Below are positions 26,316 through 37,032 of a stretch of 64,000 nt of DNA, piece after piece. Under the pieces are notes generated by a model that searched no databases, was not told the DNA's origin, and worked only from the letters and a program-made list of their open reading frames with translations. The DNA is taken from contig NZ_LT629772.1 in assembly GCF_900105385.1 (NCBI RefSeq), positions 310,001 to 374,000 of the forward strand, in the 5' to 3' direction. This DNA is from Microlunatus soli. GTDB taxonomy: Bacteria > Actinomycetota > Actinomycetes > Propionibacteriales > Propionibacteriaceae. The position numbers were made by a program, and so were the translations under genes. Numbering within the stretch: the stretch's first letter is position 1; each line of letters starts with the position of its first letter.

Positions 26316-26339
26316 AAATACTTGACTGATCAGGTATTT
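26316..26339 (-). promoter_or_regulatory. Inverted repeat upstream of the dioxygenase gene
   Basis: AAATACTTGA-CTGA-TCAGGTATTT has 9 of 10 complementary pairs and sits 31 bp before the start codon in an otherwise GC-rich region. The shape (TACTTGA half-sites) suggests a MarR- or HxlR-type operator. No such regulator is adjacent; the MarR gene at 23778 is the nearest candidate. Confidence 0.55.
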
Positions 26340-26410
26340 CAACGTCGGTTCGTCTCAGCTATTCCCGCACCGGGTCGCCAGCAGCTCGAGGGAGCCGATC
26401 CGGGACAGGA

Positions 26411-27175
26411 TCAGACCTTGCGACCGAACAGCAGCCGCCACGGCATCAGCGCCGATTCCAGCTGCACCGACAGGGTCATCTTGGACTGACCCTCGGCCCG
26501 TTCCTCGAAGTGGATCGGCGTCTCGGCGATCCGGATCCCGTTGCGGACGGTGCGGTAGTTCATCTCCACCTGGAAGGCGTAGCCGTTGCTGCGGATGGTC
26601 TCGACGTCGATCCGACGCAACGTGGCGGCGCGCCAGGCCTTGAAACCGGCCGTGGCGTCCTTGACGTGCAGCCGCAGGATCGTGTTGACGTAGACGTTGG
26701 CGAAGGCCGACAGCAGCCGCCGATACCAGGCCCACTCCCCTGCAGCCGAGCCACCGGCCACGTATCGCGAGCCGAGGACGACGCCGACGTCGGGTTGCCT
26801 GGCCAGGATCTGCAGCATCTCGGGAATGACCTCGGTCGGATGGGACAGGTCGGCATCCATCTGCAGCACGACGTCCGCCCCGTCGGCCAGCGCCCGGCTG
26901 ATGCCCGCAACATAGGCCCGGCCCAGACCGTCCTTTTCGGTCCGATGCAGGACGGCCACCCGATCCCCCGACGTCGCGGCGAGTTCGTCGGCGACCTCGC
27001 CGGTACCGTCGGGCGAGTTGTCGTCGACGACCAGCAACTGCAGATTGGGGATCTTGAGGTCGGCCAGTTGCCGGGCCAGGATCGGCAGATTGTCCCGCTC
27101 GTTGAAGGTCGGGCTGACGACCACCACGCGCGGCGCGGTCGGCTGGCTGGGTTGAGACTCGGGCGGGACGGTCAA
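26411..27175 (-). CDS. Polyprenol monophosphomannose synthase-like GT2 glycosyltransferase
   Basis: A 254-aa GT2-family enzyme. The N-terminal strand VVVVSPTFNERDNL and VVDDNSPDGTGEVADELA bind the nucleotide sugar. The DxD-type metal site is QMDADLSHP, followed by VLGSRYVAGG and the acceptor segment TAGFKAWR. This is the catalytic domain of Ppm1/DPM1, which transfers mannose from GDP-mannose to polyprenyl phosphate for lipoglycans and protein O-mannosylation. It lacks the acyltransferase half fused in mycobacterial Ppm1. The C-terminal FGRKV tail is short and no transmembrane anchor is seen. Other members are glucosyl-type, so substrate is likely rather than certain. Confidence 0.85.
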   Translation of the reverse strand: MTVPPESQPSQPTAPRVVVVSPTFNERDNLPILARQLADLKIPNLQLLVVDDNSPDGTGEVADELAATSGDRVAVLHRTEKDGLGRAYVAGISRALADGADVVLQMDADLSHPTEVIPEMLQILARQPDVGVVLGSRYVAGGSAAGEWAWYRRLLSAFANVYVNTILRLHVKDATAGFKAWRAATLRRIDVETIRSNGYAFQVEMNYRTVRNGIRIAETPIHFEERAEGQSKMTLSVQLESALMPWRLLFGRKV

Positions 27176-27250
27176 GCTGCACTTCTCCTGGTCAGCGGAT
27201 CACGGGACAGGACCCACGTACGGACACAACAGGGCCCAATTCTGCACGAA

Positions 27251-27259
27251 TTGTCCACA
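27251..27259 (+). promoter_or_regulatory. Isolated DnaA-box-like site
   Basis: TTGTCCACA matches the actinobacterial DnaA-box consensus and overlaps the palindrome CAATTC-tgcac-GAATTG (27237-27252, approximate) in the divergent 247-bp gap between the Ppm-like and DUF6459 genes. A single box is not an origin. It may be a regulatory or titration site, or chance. Confidence 0.3.
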
Positions 27260-27422
27260 GATCTGCGGGGCGATCCCCTCTCGGCACGATTTGTGTCGGT
27301 GCGCGGTGGCAGCATCAGCGATGACCACCGCCGGCACATCCGTCCGGTGCAGAAGGTACCGGCCAGCGTTCCGGCAGGGGTTCGGGCAGGGTCGGGGACG
27401 GCGGTTCGGGCGAGGAGGGTCG

Positions 27423-28163
27423 ATGCCGATTCCAGCGAAGGACGACGCCGAGCGGGTGCACGGCAGGAGTGCCGCGATCGCCTTCCGACGGGCACCACGC
27501 GCCGGACCGGTGGCCAGCGGCTGGCCGACCGGGACCGACGACAGACTGACCGTGCGGATCGGCCAGCACCAACCGCCGCTGCCCTGGGGTGAGGACGAGG
27601 TCGCCGTTGGTACGCGACCCGGTCAGCCACCGGGCCCGGACAGCGGCCAACACCCGGCGCCGCGGTCCACGGCTCCGGCGGACGGTCCTACGCGGAGCAG
27701 CTTCGGCGCCGTGCGGATCCTCCGGTTCGGCGCGAGCTGGCCGACCCCGACCGGCCAGCGGTCCGGACTCACGCCACCGCCACCGGACCCGGCCGGGTGG
27801 AGCATCCGGCTCGCCGACGCGTTGCTGGAGGCGGTGGCCGGGCTCCGTCCGATCGGCCAGCTCGATCGCTGGCTGGCGCCGACCGCGATGGCGCAGCTGG
27901 CTCGTCGGGTCCGGCGGCGGACGGTCGGCGACCGTGCCGCGCTGCGCGCCGTGCACCTGCAGCGCAACACCGCCAGTCGTACCGAGGTGGTCGTGGTCTT
28001 CGACTGGCCCGACCGGACGGCGGCCTTGGCGTTCCGGCTCGACGCCTTCGGCGGCCGCTGGTTGTGCACAACCCTGGAGCTCGCCGCGCTGCGGCGTCCG
28101 AAACACCTCGGCAAGCGTGCCGACGTCAGCCGTCGAGCAGCATCCAGGTCTTCCCCGGCTTGA
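27423..28163 (+). CDS. DUF6459 (Rv3235-like) protein
   Basis: A 246-aa protein with a proline/basic-rich, probably disordered first half. The conserved C-terminal domain (from ~120) reads RLADALLEAVAGLRPIGQLD, then RWLAPTAMAQLARR and the final FGGRWLCTTLELA. This matches the Rv3235 family found near secA in actinobacteria; I believe it is DUF6459. Function is unknown. GAGGAGG lies ~4 nt before ATG 27423. The 3' end overlaps the convergent DUF3048 gene by 38 bp. Confidence 0.75.
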   Translation: MPIPAKDDAERVHGRSAAIAFRRAPRAGPVASGWPTGTDDRLTVRIGQHQPPLPWGEDEVAVGTRPGQPPGPDSGQHPAPRSTAPADGPTRSSFGAVRILRFGASWPTPTGQRSGLTPPPPDPAGWSIRLADALLEAVAGLRPIGQLDRWLAPTAMAQLARRVRRRTVGDRAALRAVHLQRNTASRTEVVVVFDWPDRTAALAFRLDAFGGRWLCTTLELAALRRPKHLGKRADVSRRAASRSSPA

Positions 28164-29133
28164 GCGCGATGTCCTTGCCGTGGCTGTCCTTGAGCGTCAT
28201 CGGTCCGTTCAGCTTGGAACGCTTCCAGGTGCCGGTCAACTGCTTGCCCTGGGAGTAGACCGTCACCTTGCCTGACCCGACCGTCTCGGCGACGTTGGAC
28301 AGGTCGGATGTTGTCTGGGTGTCCTTGTGGGACTTGACCTTCAGCCGGACGATGTTGTCGGTCAGCACCGGCTTGTGGTCATCGCCGTCGGTGTTCCGCT
28401 GCCCGTTCCAGCTGGTCCGATAGCGGCCGCCGCGGTAGTCGAAGCCGAAGGTGTCGACACCGATCGGGACCTTCACCGACGGCGCCTTGGCCGCCGACTT
28501 CCACTGCGGTCCGGAGCCGAAGGTGTAGCCGATCGGCTTGGCCTTGCCGATGTCGGGCAGCTTGGCGACGTTGTCCAGATGCACGATCACGTTGTGCGGC
28601 GCGGACCGGGAGTTGTCCCGGGTCTCGCGCGGAATCGGCCGCAGGTACGGGCTGTGTCGCAGCTGCTTGAGCACCTTGCGGTTGGCGCCGGAGAACACCA
28701 GGCCGGGCTTGCCGAACATCGGCAGCAGTTGGACATCGGTATTGCGGGCGCTGCGCACCGGGCCGACCCGGCGCGGGAAGTTGCTGTGGTAGATCGCGAC
28801 CATTCGGGTCAGGTCAGCCTCGACCCGCTCCACGACGACGATGTCGGCCTTGTAAATGCCCACCTGCGGGCGCGCCGCAGCCACGTTGTCGATCTTGGCT
28901 GCGATCACCACGTTGCTGCTCTTCTTGCCCCCGGTGATCGGGTCGTAGGCCGCCGCCTTGGACGGACTGGGCTTGGGGGTCGGCGACGGCGTCGCGGACG
29001 CACTGGTCGCCGTCGGAGTCGGTTTCGGTCGGGGTTGCCGATCGGCGTCCTTGTCTCCGCTGCACGCCGTGGTCCCGATCGACAACGCGATCGCGAGCCC
29101 CAGGGCGGCAACACGCAGCCTCTGTCCTCTCAC
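28126..29133 (-). CDS. DUF3048 (YerB-like) lipoprotein
   Basis: A 335-aa exported lipoprotein. From the GTG at 29133 the signal is RLRVAALGLAIALSIGTTAC with a lipobox TTAC. A Pro/Ser/Thr linker (PTPTATSASATPSPTPKPSP) follows, then the DUF3048 domain with VVVERVEADLTRMVAIYHSN, SARNTDVQLLPMFGKPGLVF and a C-terminal half ending KPGKTWMLLDG. Function is unknown; Bacillus YerB-type proteins are surface lipoproteins. TAGAGT sits seven nt before the GTG, so the start chosen here is leaderless. The 5' end diverges from rpmG across a Zur-like site. Confidence 0.85.
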   Translation of the reverse strand: MRGQRLRVAALGLAIALSIGTTACSGDKDADRQPRPKPTPTATSASATPSPTPKPSPSKAAAYDPITGGKKSSNVVIAAKIDNVAAARPQVGIYKADIVVVERVEADLTRMVAIYHSNFPRRVGPVRSARNTDVQLLPMFGKPGLVFSGANRKVLKQLRHSPYLRPIPRETRDNSRSAPHNVIVHLDNVAKLPDIGKAKPIGYTFGSGPQWKSAAKAPSVKVPIGVDTFGFDYRGGRYRTSWNGQRNTDGDDHKPVLTDNIVRLKVKSHKDTQTTSDLSNVAETVGSGKVTVYSQGKQLTGTWKRSKLNGPMTLKDSHGKDIALKPGKTWMLLDG

Positions 29134-29207
29134 GCCGGAAACTCTACGGTCCAGCCCTCCGCGACGGCACGCCGACACCCGTTCGTCGGGAATAAGCAGC
29201 ATTCGTC

Positions 29208-29229
29208 TAGCGATAACCATTATCGTTAA
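29208..29229. promoter_or_regulatory. Zur-box-like palindrome before rpmG
   Basis: The core CGATAA-CCA-TTATCG (29211-29225) is a perfect palindrome within an AT-rich island, 40 bp before the cysteine-free L33 gene and 75 bp before the DUF3048 start. Zur sites in actinobacteria share the TGATAATGATTATCA-like pattern. A zur gene lies 700 bp downstream, and a second similar site precedes the CobW-like gene, which supports the call. Confidence 0.65.
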
Positions 29230-29267
29230 GGGCGCCAGAGATGGCCTGACATCAGGAGGTACACGCC

Positions 29268-29435
29268 ATGGCAGGACGGAACGCGGTGCGATCGGTGGTC
29301 AGGCTCCGCTCGACCGCAGGCACCGGCTTCAGCTATCTGACGATGAAGAACCGCCGCAACGATCCGGACCGGCTCGTGCTGCGCAAGTACGACCCACACA
29401 TCCGGCAGCACGTCGATTTCCGAGAAGACCGCTAG
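29268..29435 (+). CDS. rpmG: 50S ribosomal protein L33, cysteine-free (zinc-independent) form
   Basis: A 55-aa L33 homologue: [20 protein letters not shown], then [20 protein letters not shown] and [13 protein letters not shown]. It contains no cysteine, so it lacks the CxxC zinc ribbon of the housekeeping L33. Such C-minus paralogues replace the zinc-containing protein in zinc-starved cells, releasing zinc. AGGAGG is 7 nt before the ATG. A Zur-like palindrome upstream and the zur gene nearby fit the expected derepression under zinc shortage. A HU gene follows after 131 bp that hold no recognised feature. Confidence 0.93.
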   Translation: MAGRNAVRSVVRLRSTAGTGFSYLTMKNRRNDPDRLVLRKYDPHIRQHVDFREDR

Positions 29436-29566
29436 CCCACTAGGGAAGTACTGGTCTATTCAGGAGTGCAGCGCGGGCCGCAGCAGCCCGAACAGATCAG
29501 TGGTTCCCTGGCGTTGAGCCGACGAGCACGCCGCTGACCGAACAGATCAGACACCGAAGGAGCACC

Positions 29567-29839
29567 ATGAATCGCACCGAACTGAACAACGCCATCGCCG
29601 CCGAGACCGGGGTCGATCGCGACACCGTGAGCGCCGTGCTGGATGCGTTGGACGCCCAACTGGTTGCAGCAGCCGCAGCCGGCGGCGAGGTCCGCTGGCC
29701 CGGCCTGCTCACCCTCGACGTGACCGAGCGGCCGAGCCGCACCGGTCGCAATCCGCGCACCGGTGAGCAGATGGAGATCCCGGCCGGCAAGTCGGTACGG
29801 CTGCGCCCGGGAACCCGATTGAAGTCCGCCGCGCGCTGA
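29567..29839 (+). CDS. HU-family DNA-binding protein
   Basis: A 90-aa histone-like protein. The start MNRTELNNAIAAETGVDRDT and the DNA-binding arm with GRNPRTGEQMEIPAGKSVRL are diagnostic for HU/IHF. It lacks the long lysine-rich tail of mycobacterial HupB. AAGGAG lies before the ATG. Its location between the L33 and zur genes suggests it may be part of the zinc-responsive locus, but no Zur site is directly upstream. Confidence 0.93.
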   Translation: MNRTELNNAIAAETGVDRDTVSAVLDALDAQLVAAAAAGGEVRWPGLLTLDVTERPSRTGRNPRTGEQMEIPAGKSVRLRPGTRLKSAAR

Positions 29840-29852
29840 GGGTGGCGTGCCC

Positions 29853-29874
29853 GGCTCGCCCGGAAGGGCGAGCC
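29853..29874. terminator. Hairpin between convergent HU and zur genes
   Basis: GGCTCGCCC-ggaa-GGGCGAGCC is a perfect 9-bp stem with a tetraloop in the 64-bp gap, 13 nt after the HU stop. No T run, but its position suits a bidirectional terminator. Confidence 0.7.
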
Positions 29875-29903
29875 CGGTGCCGCGCCCCGGGCGATGATGT
29901 CGG

Positions 29904-30308
29904 TCAGGACGGTTCGGTCTTGAGCTGTCGCCGGCAGTCCGGGCAGCGGCCGAAGATCTCGATGGTGTGACTGATCAAGGTGAACCGCTTGCGCCGGGCG
30001 ACCGACTCGACCCAGTCGTCATGCTCGGCGATCTCGATCGTCCGGCCGCAGTCGACGCAGACCAGGTGATGGTGGTGTTCGTCGCCGCAGTGCCGGAACA
30101 GCTGCTCGGTGCCGTTCATCTGAATGGTGTCGGCAGCACCCGAGGACACCAGATCGTTGAGGTTGCGGTAGACGGTGGCGAGCCCGACCGGGTTTCCGTC
30201 GGCGCGTAGCCGGGCATGCAGATCCTGGGCACTGACGAAGTCCTTGGCCTCGACCAGCGCGGCCTCGATCAGGGCACGCTGTGCAGTGTTGCGTCGCCGG
30301 GTCGACAT
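29904..30308 (-). CDS. zur: Fur-family zinc uptake regulator Zur
   Basis: A 134-aa Fur-family repressor. The winged helix contains VGLATVYRNLNDLVSSG. The metal-binding half has RHCGDEHHHHLVC, CVDC and CPDC; the two CxxC pairs form the structural zinc site and the His/Cys cluster the regulatory site. Family context (C-minus L33, CobW-like protein, two boxes) favours Zur over Fur. It represses targets when zinc is sufficient. It overlaps no neighbour; the phosphatase gene ends 51 bp upstream and may be co-transcribed. Confidence 0.9.
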   Translation of the reverse strand: MSTRRRNTAQRALIEAALVEAKDFVSAQDLHARLRADGNPVGLATVYRNLNDLVSSGAADTIQMNGTEQLFRHCGDEHHHHLVCVDCGRTIEIAEHDDWVESVARRKRFTLISHTIEIFGRCPDCRRQLKTEPS

Positions 30309-30359
30309 CCTTCCACCTCCGGCGCCAGCGTAGCGCGAGACAATCGGGCGGTCGGAACC

Positions 30360-30920
30360 TCACCACCGATTCGGCAGCGGCCCGTCGATCGGTGGCACCT
30401 CGATCAACTCCGGGAACCGCAGCGCGGCCCAGTAGTCGCCGGCCGACGCCGCCGGGACGACACCGATCGCCATCAGCCAGCTGGTGATGATCATGCCGTG
30501 TGAGGCGACGACGACCTGATCGCCGTCGATCGCCTCGAGCCCGGCGGCGAACCGTGCGGCCGCCTCGGACCGGCTCTCCCAGCCGAGGTGACGCTCATCG
30601 GGGCGCCCTTCGATCCAGGCCCGCCGTCGATCGGCGACAGCATCATCGAACGGCTCACCCGGACGGAGCACCTCACCGAATCGGGAATCGATGATCAGCT
30701 CGGCGGCGTCGACACCGGCGGCGATGGACAGGGTCCGCACCGCCTTGCGCTCGGCACTGGACGCGAGCACCGCGCCGAGCGGAATCCGACCGATGAGTGC
30801 TTCGGCTGCTCGGCAGCCGGCATCACTCAGTGGCCATTCACTCGGCGCGACATCCCCCGACGCGACCGGTGCTGCATGCCGGATCAAGATCACCGTACGG
30901 GGTGTCACCGGAGAGCGCAT
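30360..30920 (-). CDS. Histidine phosphatase (phosphoglycerate-mutase-like)
   Basis: A 186-aa branch-1 histidine phosphatase. The phospho-acceptor motif is LIRHA instead of RHG, seen in many family members. The second catalytic His is in VVASHGMII and the acid region is around SSAERKAVRTL. Substrate is unknown. TACGGT seven nt before the ATG suggests its own leaderless promoter, although it also lies only 19 bp after the CobW-like gene and could be read through from the Zur-controlled promoter. Confidence 0.85.
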   Translation of the reverse strand: MRSPVTPRTVILIRHAAPVASGDVAPSEWPLSDAGCRAAEALIGRIPLGAVLASSAERKAVRTLSIAAGVDAAELIIDSRFGEVLRPGEPFDDAVADRRRAWIEGRPDERHLGWESRSEAAARFAAGLEAIDGDQVVVASHGMIITSWLMAIGVVPAASAGDYWAALRFPELIEVPPIDGPLPNRW

Positions 30921-30939
30921 GGTCCGGACCGTACCGGAG

Positions 30940-32067
30940 TCAGCCGATCATCCGGACGCCCAGCCAGGGATCCATCCCGTCGTCGACCCGTGCCCACCGC
31001 TCGGCGCCGCCGACGTATTCGGCGTCGGTCAACAGCGCTCGGTCGAAGGCGGCCCGGACGACGGCCGGATCTCCGCCGGCGCCGGTGATCACCAGCCGGG
31101 TCTGTTGCGGTCCGGGCCATTCGCCGGCCGGGCCGACGCTGAGCTGCCCGCCGGCGCCGTCCCAGACGCACCGCAGTTCGGGCCGGGTGGGCAGCCAGAA
31201 GTGCCCCCGGCCACGCAGCGGACCGGCGCCGAGCGCGGGGAGTTCGGACCGCAGTCGGTCCGGGGAGAACGGCCGATCCGAGAGCAACTCGATGGTCCAG
31301 ATCCCGTCCGAGTCTGCGGCGTCGGTCGCTGGTCCGGGTTCGACAGCGGCCGTCCGGCAGCCGTCGGTCGCGGTGCGGAAATGATCATGGGACTCCACAT
31401 CCAGCAGGTCGGCACCAGACAGACTGTGCAGCTGGCACCTCGATGCTGTCTCCCGCGCCAGATGATCAAGGATGGCGGCCTGCCGTGTCGACAGCGGCGC
31501 GCCGAAGACCACGGCATCGGCGTACTCGATCTGGTGGGCCACGACCTCACCGACCGCTCGGCGATCGGTAGCCCCCTGGGCGATGCCACGTTCGTCGAGC
31601 AGGTCGTCGCCGAAGAGATCGGATTCGACCGTCGCCGCATCGATGGCGACGAGCACGCCGCCGATCCGCAGCCGATCGCCGTCGGCCGCTTCGATCAGGT
31701 CGGGCACGATCGTCGCCGGTTCGGTCGTCGGCGGCAATGCCAGCACGATCGGCCTGCCGTGGGCGGACCACTCCCGCAGGCTGCGGATCACCACGTCCCG
31801 CAGGCTGCAGTGCGCGCAGCCGTGTTCCATCGGGATCAAGGTGTCTTCGACGATCCCGGTCAGGTCATGGATCCGACGGCGGATCAGTCCTCGGTGGTTC
31901 AGCAGATCGAAGCTGAGCTGGACGCCCCGGTCCAGATCGACCAACACGCTGCCGGCAGCGGCAACACGTTGCGTTTCGGTCAGTGCGCAGATCGTCACCA
32001 CCGGTGTCGACCCGTCGTTGCGGTCGTTGCGCTCGTCGTCGGTGAGCGGGTTGTCGTCCATCGGCAT
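30940..32067 (-). CDS. CobW/COG0523-like protein without a recognisable P-loop
   Basis: A 375-aa member of the CobW/ZNG1 group placed in zinc-starvation loci. The metal-binding CxxC is in EHGCAHCSLRD, equivalent to the GCxxC motif of COG0523 GTPases. The C-terminal CobW_C-like part is from ~260 (LSDRPFSPDRLRSELPAL, GRGHFWLPTRPE). The N-terminus begins TPVVTICALTETQRVAAAG and shows no GxxGxGKT Walker A, so GTP hydrolysis is doubtful. GGAGGG lies 4 nt before ATG 32067, and a Zur-like box lies 37 bp upstream. Expected role: zinc allocation or storage in starved cells. Confidence 0.8.
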   Translation of the reverse strand: MPMDDNPLTDDERNDRNDGSTPVVTICALTETQRVAAAGSVLVDLDRGVQLSFDLLNHRGLIRRRIHDLTGIVEDTLIPMEHGCAHCSLRDVVIRSLREWSAHGRPIVLALPPTTEPATIVPDLIEAADGDRLRIGGVLVAIDAATVESDLFGDDLLDERGIAQGATDRRAVGEVVAHQIEYADAVVFGAPLSTRQAAILDHLARETASRCQLHSLSGADLLDVESHDHFRTATDGCRTAAVEPGPATDAADSDGIWTIELLSDRPFSPDRLRSELPALGAGPLRGRGHFWLPTRPELRCVWDGAGGQLSVGPAGEWPGPQQTRLVITGAGGDPAVVRAAFDRALLTDAEYVGGAERWARVDDGMDPWLGVRMIG

Positions 32068-32103
32068 GGGCCCTCCGGTCCTTCGGTTCGGCAAACCGTA
32101 TCG

Positions 32104-32120
32104 ATAATCGTTCTCATTAT
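32104..32120. promoter_or_regulatory. Zur-box-like site before the CobW-like gene
   Basis: ATAAT-CGTTCTC-ATTAT is an AT-rich inverted repeat in GC-rich surroundings. Read on the minus strand it includes AATGAGAACGATTAT, close to Zur/Fur-type boxes. It lies 37 bp before the CobW-like start codon on that strand and pairs functionally with the 29208 site. Confidence 0.6.
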
Positions 32121-32241
32121 GTGGTGAGGCCATTATGCACGGCGACACAGCCGACGTGAAGATCGGTGACCCGATTCGGGCGCCCGGCGGCAAGGCCGTT
32201 TGCTTGATCGGCAAGGTCGCGGGGTGTCAGGATTGGTTGCC

Positions 32242-32832
32242 ATGAGCGAGGTACAGCTGAGGCAGGTAGGAGCGCGGATCCGGGCCGCCCGCAAGGAACG
32301 CGGGATGACTCTCGAGCAGCTGGCGCGGGCGGCGCAGATGTCGACCAGCACGCTGTCCCGGTTGGAGAGCGGCAAACGGCAGGCCAATCTGGAGCTGCTG
32401 CTGCCGCTGACCCGGGAGCTGCGGATCGGTCTGGATGATCTTGTGGCCCGCGAGGTCCCCGATCCGCGGATCCAGGAACGGTCCTACCGCAGCAACGGGC
32501 TGACCATCAGGCCGCTCGCGCCGCCGAATGCGCCGGTGCACACGTTCAAGATCAGTTATCCGTCACGCCGACGACTGCCCGAGCGCCGGACGCATGACGG
32601 CTACGAGTGGGTGTACGTGCTCAGCGGCCGGTTGCGGCTGCTGCTGGGTGAGCACGATCTCGCCCTGGAGGCAGGGGAGGCGGCCGAGTTCGACACCCGA
32701 GTACCGCATGCGATGACCTCGGCCGGCGACGAACCGGCCGAGGTGATCAGCATCTTCAACGAGTCCGGGGCGAGTATCCACACCCGCGCCCGGGCTCGTC
32801 GCAAAACCGAGGACTCGTCGGAAGTCCGATGA
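32242..32832 (+). CDS. XRE-cupin transcriptional regulator
   Basis: A ~196-aa regulator. The N-terminal XRE helix-turn-helix (about 5-62) reads VGARIRAARKERGMTLEQLA then MSTSTLSRLESGKRQ. The C-terminal cupin domain shows HDGYEWVYVLSGRLRLLLGE and a final DTRVPHAMTSAG. This architecture senses a small molecule through the cupin. ATG 32242 is chosen as it starts just before the conserved HTH, with CAGGAT eight nt upstream; the longer TTG-type start at 32200 lacks support. Neighbouring genes offer no obvious target. Confidence 0.88.
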   Translation: MSEVQLRQVGARIRAARKERGMTLEQLARAAQMSTSTLSRLESGKRQANLELLLPLTRELRIGLDDLVAREVPDPRIQERSYRSNGLTIRPLAPPNAPVHTFKISYPSRRRLPERRTHDGYEWVYVLSGRLRLLLGEHDLALEAGEAAEFDTRVPHAMTSAGDEPAEVISIFNESGASIHTRARARRKTEDSSEVR

Positions 32833-32857
32833 TCAGGTACCCCGATGATCAGGAACC
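32826..32857. repeat. 16-bp unit twice in tandem at a gene end
   Basis: CCGATGATCAGGTACC is followed directly by CCGATGATCAGGAACC (one mismatch), spanning the TGA of the XRE-cupin gene. A comparable 16-bp duplication is found at 62408. Confidence 0.7.
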
Positions 32858-32875
32858 GGAGCGGCCATCGGCGTT

Positions 32876-33916
32876 TCAGCCGATGGAGATCGCCGAACGG
32901 GTCGACGCCGATTCGACGGCCGCGTAGGTCAGCGCCAGGCTGCCGAGATTGTTGCGCCCGGAATTCTCCGGCTGACGCCCCTCGGCGATCGATCGGGCGA
33001 ACTCGGTGAGGCTGCCGGCCCGGTCCGTCCGCTGGACGGTCGGCAGTTCGACCTGACGAACCTCGTCGCCGGTCCGGATCTCGACCTTGTCGGCCTGCCA
33101 GCCGTCCTTGCCGTCACCGCGACTGGTCCATTCCACGCTTCCCTCGGCGAAGTCCATCCGCCACTCGCCCGCCCACGGGGTGGGGGTGCCGTGGCTGACC
33201 CAACTCCCCCGGTAGCTGGCGGTGACGTCGCCGAAGTCGATCAATGCCACGCCCTCGGACGGACCGCTGAACAGCGACCAGTCCGGATCCCAGGTCCGGC
33301 AGGTGATCTGCGCGGCGTCGCGGCCCAGCACCGTACGGAACAGGTCGAAGTGATGGATCGACATGTCCACCAGCAGCGGCTCGTCCAGGAAGTGATGCGG
33401 ACCTCGCCGACCGTCGCTGCCGGAGAACCGGCGGAAGTCGAGTTCGACGGCATGCAGATCCCCCAGCTCGCCGGCAGCGACGATCTGCTGGACCGCTCGC
33501 ACTGCCGGGAAGAACCGGTAGTTCTGGCTGACCGCGAGGGTCAGCCCCTTACTGTCGGCCAACTCCACCAGTTCGGTGGCCTCCTCGACCGACGGCGCGA
33601 ACGGCTTCTCCGTCATCACGTGCTTGCCGGCCAGCAGTGCGGCCCGGATCGCCGGCACGTGACCGACCAGGCTGGCGGTGACCAGCACGGCATCCGGGTC
33701 GACGGCCTCGATCGCCTCCTCGGCGGTGCTGAAGCAGCGGTCCGGATCGGCGACCCCGGCCTTGACCGCCGCCTCCCGGGACTGCTCGGAGACGTCGGCG
33801 CTGCCGACCAGCTCGACCTCACTGACCTGCGGGATCATCTCCGCGGCCCAGTTGCGACCGAATCCGCCGAGACCGACCTGCACGATGCGAAGTGCTGAGC
33901 CTGTCGAAGTACGCAT
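32876..33916 (-). CDS. Gfo/Idh/MocA-family oxidoreductase
   Basis: A 346-aa NAD(P)-dependent dehydrogenase, probably acting on a sugar or inositol. The Rossmann motif is VQVGLGGFGRNW. The EKP motif is in HVMTEKPFAPS, and the catalytic region has VDMSIHHFDLFR. Start ATG 33916 follows AAGGG by ~8 nt; a TTG at 33955 is possible. The first codons contain CTGAGCCTGTCGAAG, an oligomer I recall as a widespread actinobacterial intergenic repeat, so the true start could be further in at the conserved LRIVQ. It lies 74 bp downstream of secA on the same strand but is not part of the usual secA neighbourhood. Confidence 0.88.
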   Translation of the reverse strand: MRTSTGSALRIVQVGLGGFGRNWAAEMIPQVSEVELVGSADVSEQSREAAVKAGVADPDRCFSTAEEAIEAVDPDAVLVTASLVGHVPAIRAALLAGKHVMTEKPFAPSVEEATELVELADSKGLTLAVSQNYRFFPAVRAVQQIVAAGELGDLHAVELDFRRFSGSDGRRGPHHFLDEPLLVDMSIHHFDLFRTVLGRDAAQITCRTWDPDWSLFSGPSEGVALIDFGDVTASYRGSWVSHGTPTPWAGEWRMDFAEGSVEWTSRGDGKDGWQADKVEIRTGDEVRQVELPTVQRTDRAGSLTEFARSIAEGRQPENSGRNNLGSLALTYAAVESASTRSAISIG

Positions 33917-33990
33917 CACTGCCACCCTTATCCGTTCATCATCGAGACGTTTCAAACCCGCCTATCGTGGCAGATCTCGATGTCGGTGGC

Positions 33991-36948
<2,958 letters not shown>

Positions 36949-37032
36949 GAGTTTGCTCTTCTTCCCTGCTCGGCGGTCTTCAGTCCATCGTTCATGCTAG
37001 ACGACGGGCGGGCAGCATCCCATGCCCAGCGC

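Noticed and set aside
27251-27259. Replication origin
   Set aside because: A single DnaA-like box without a cluster, AT-rich unwinding region or dnaA/dnaN genes.
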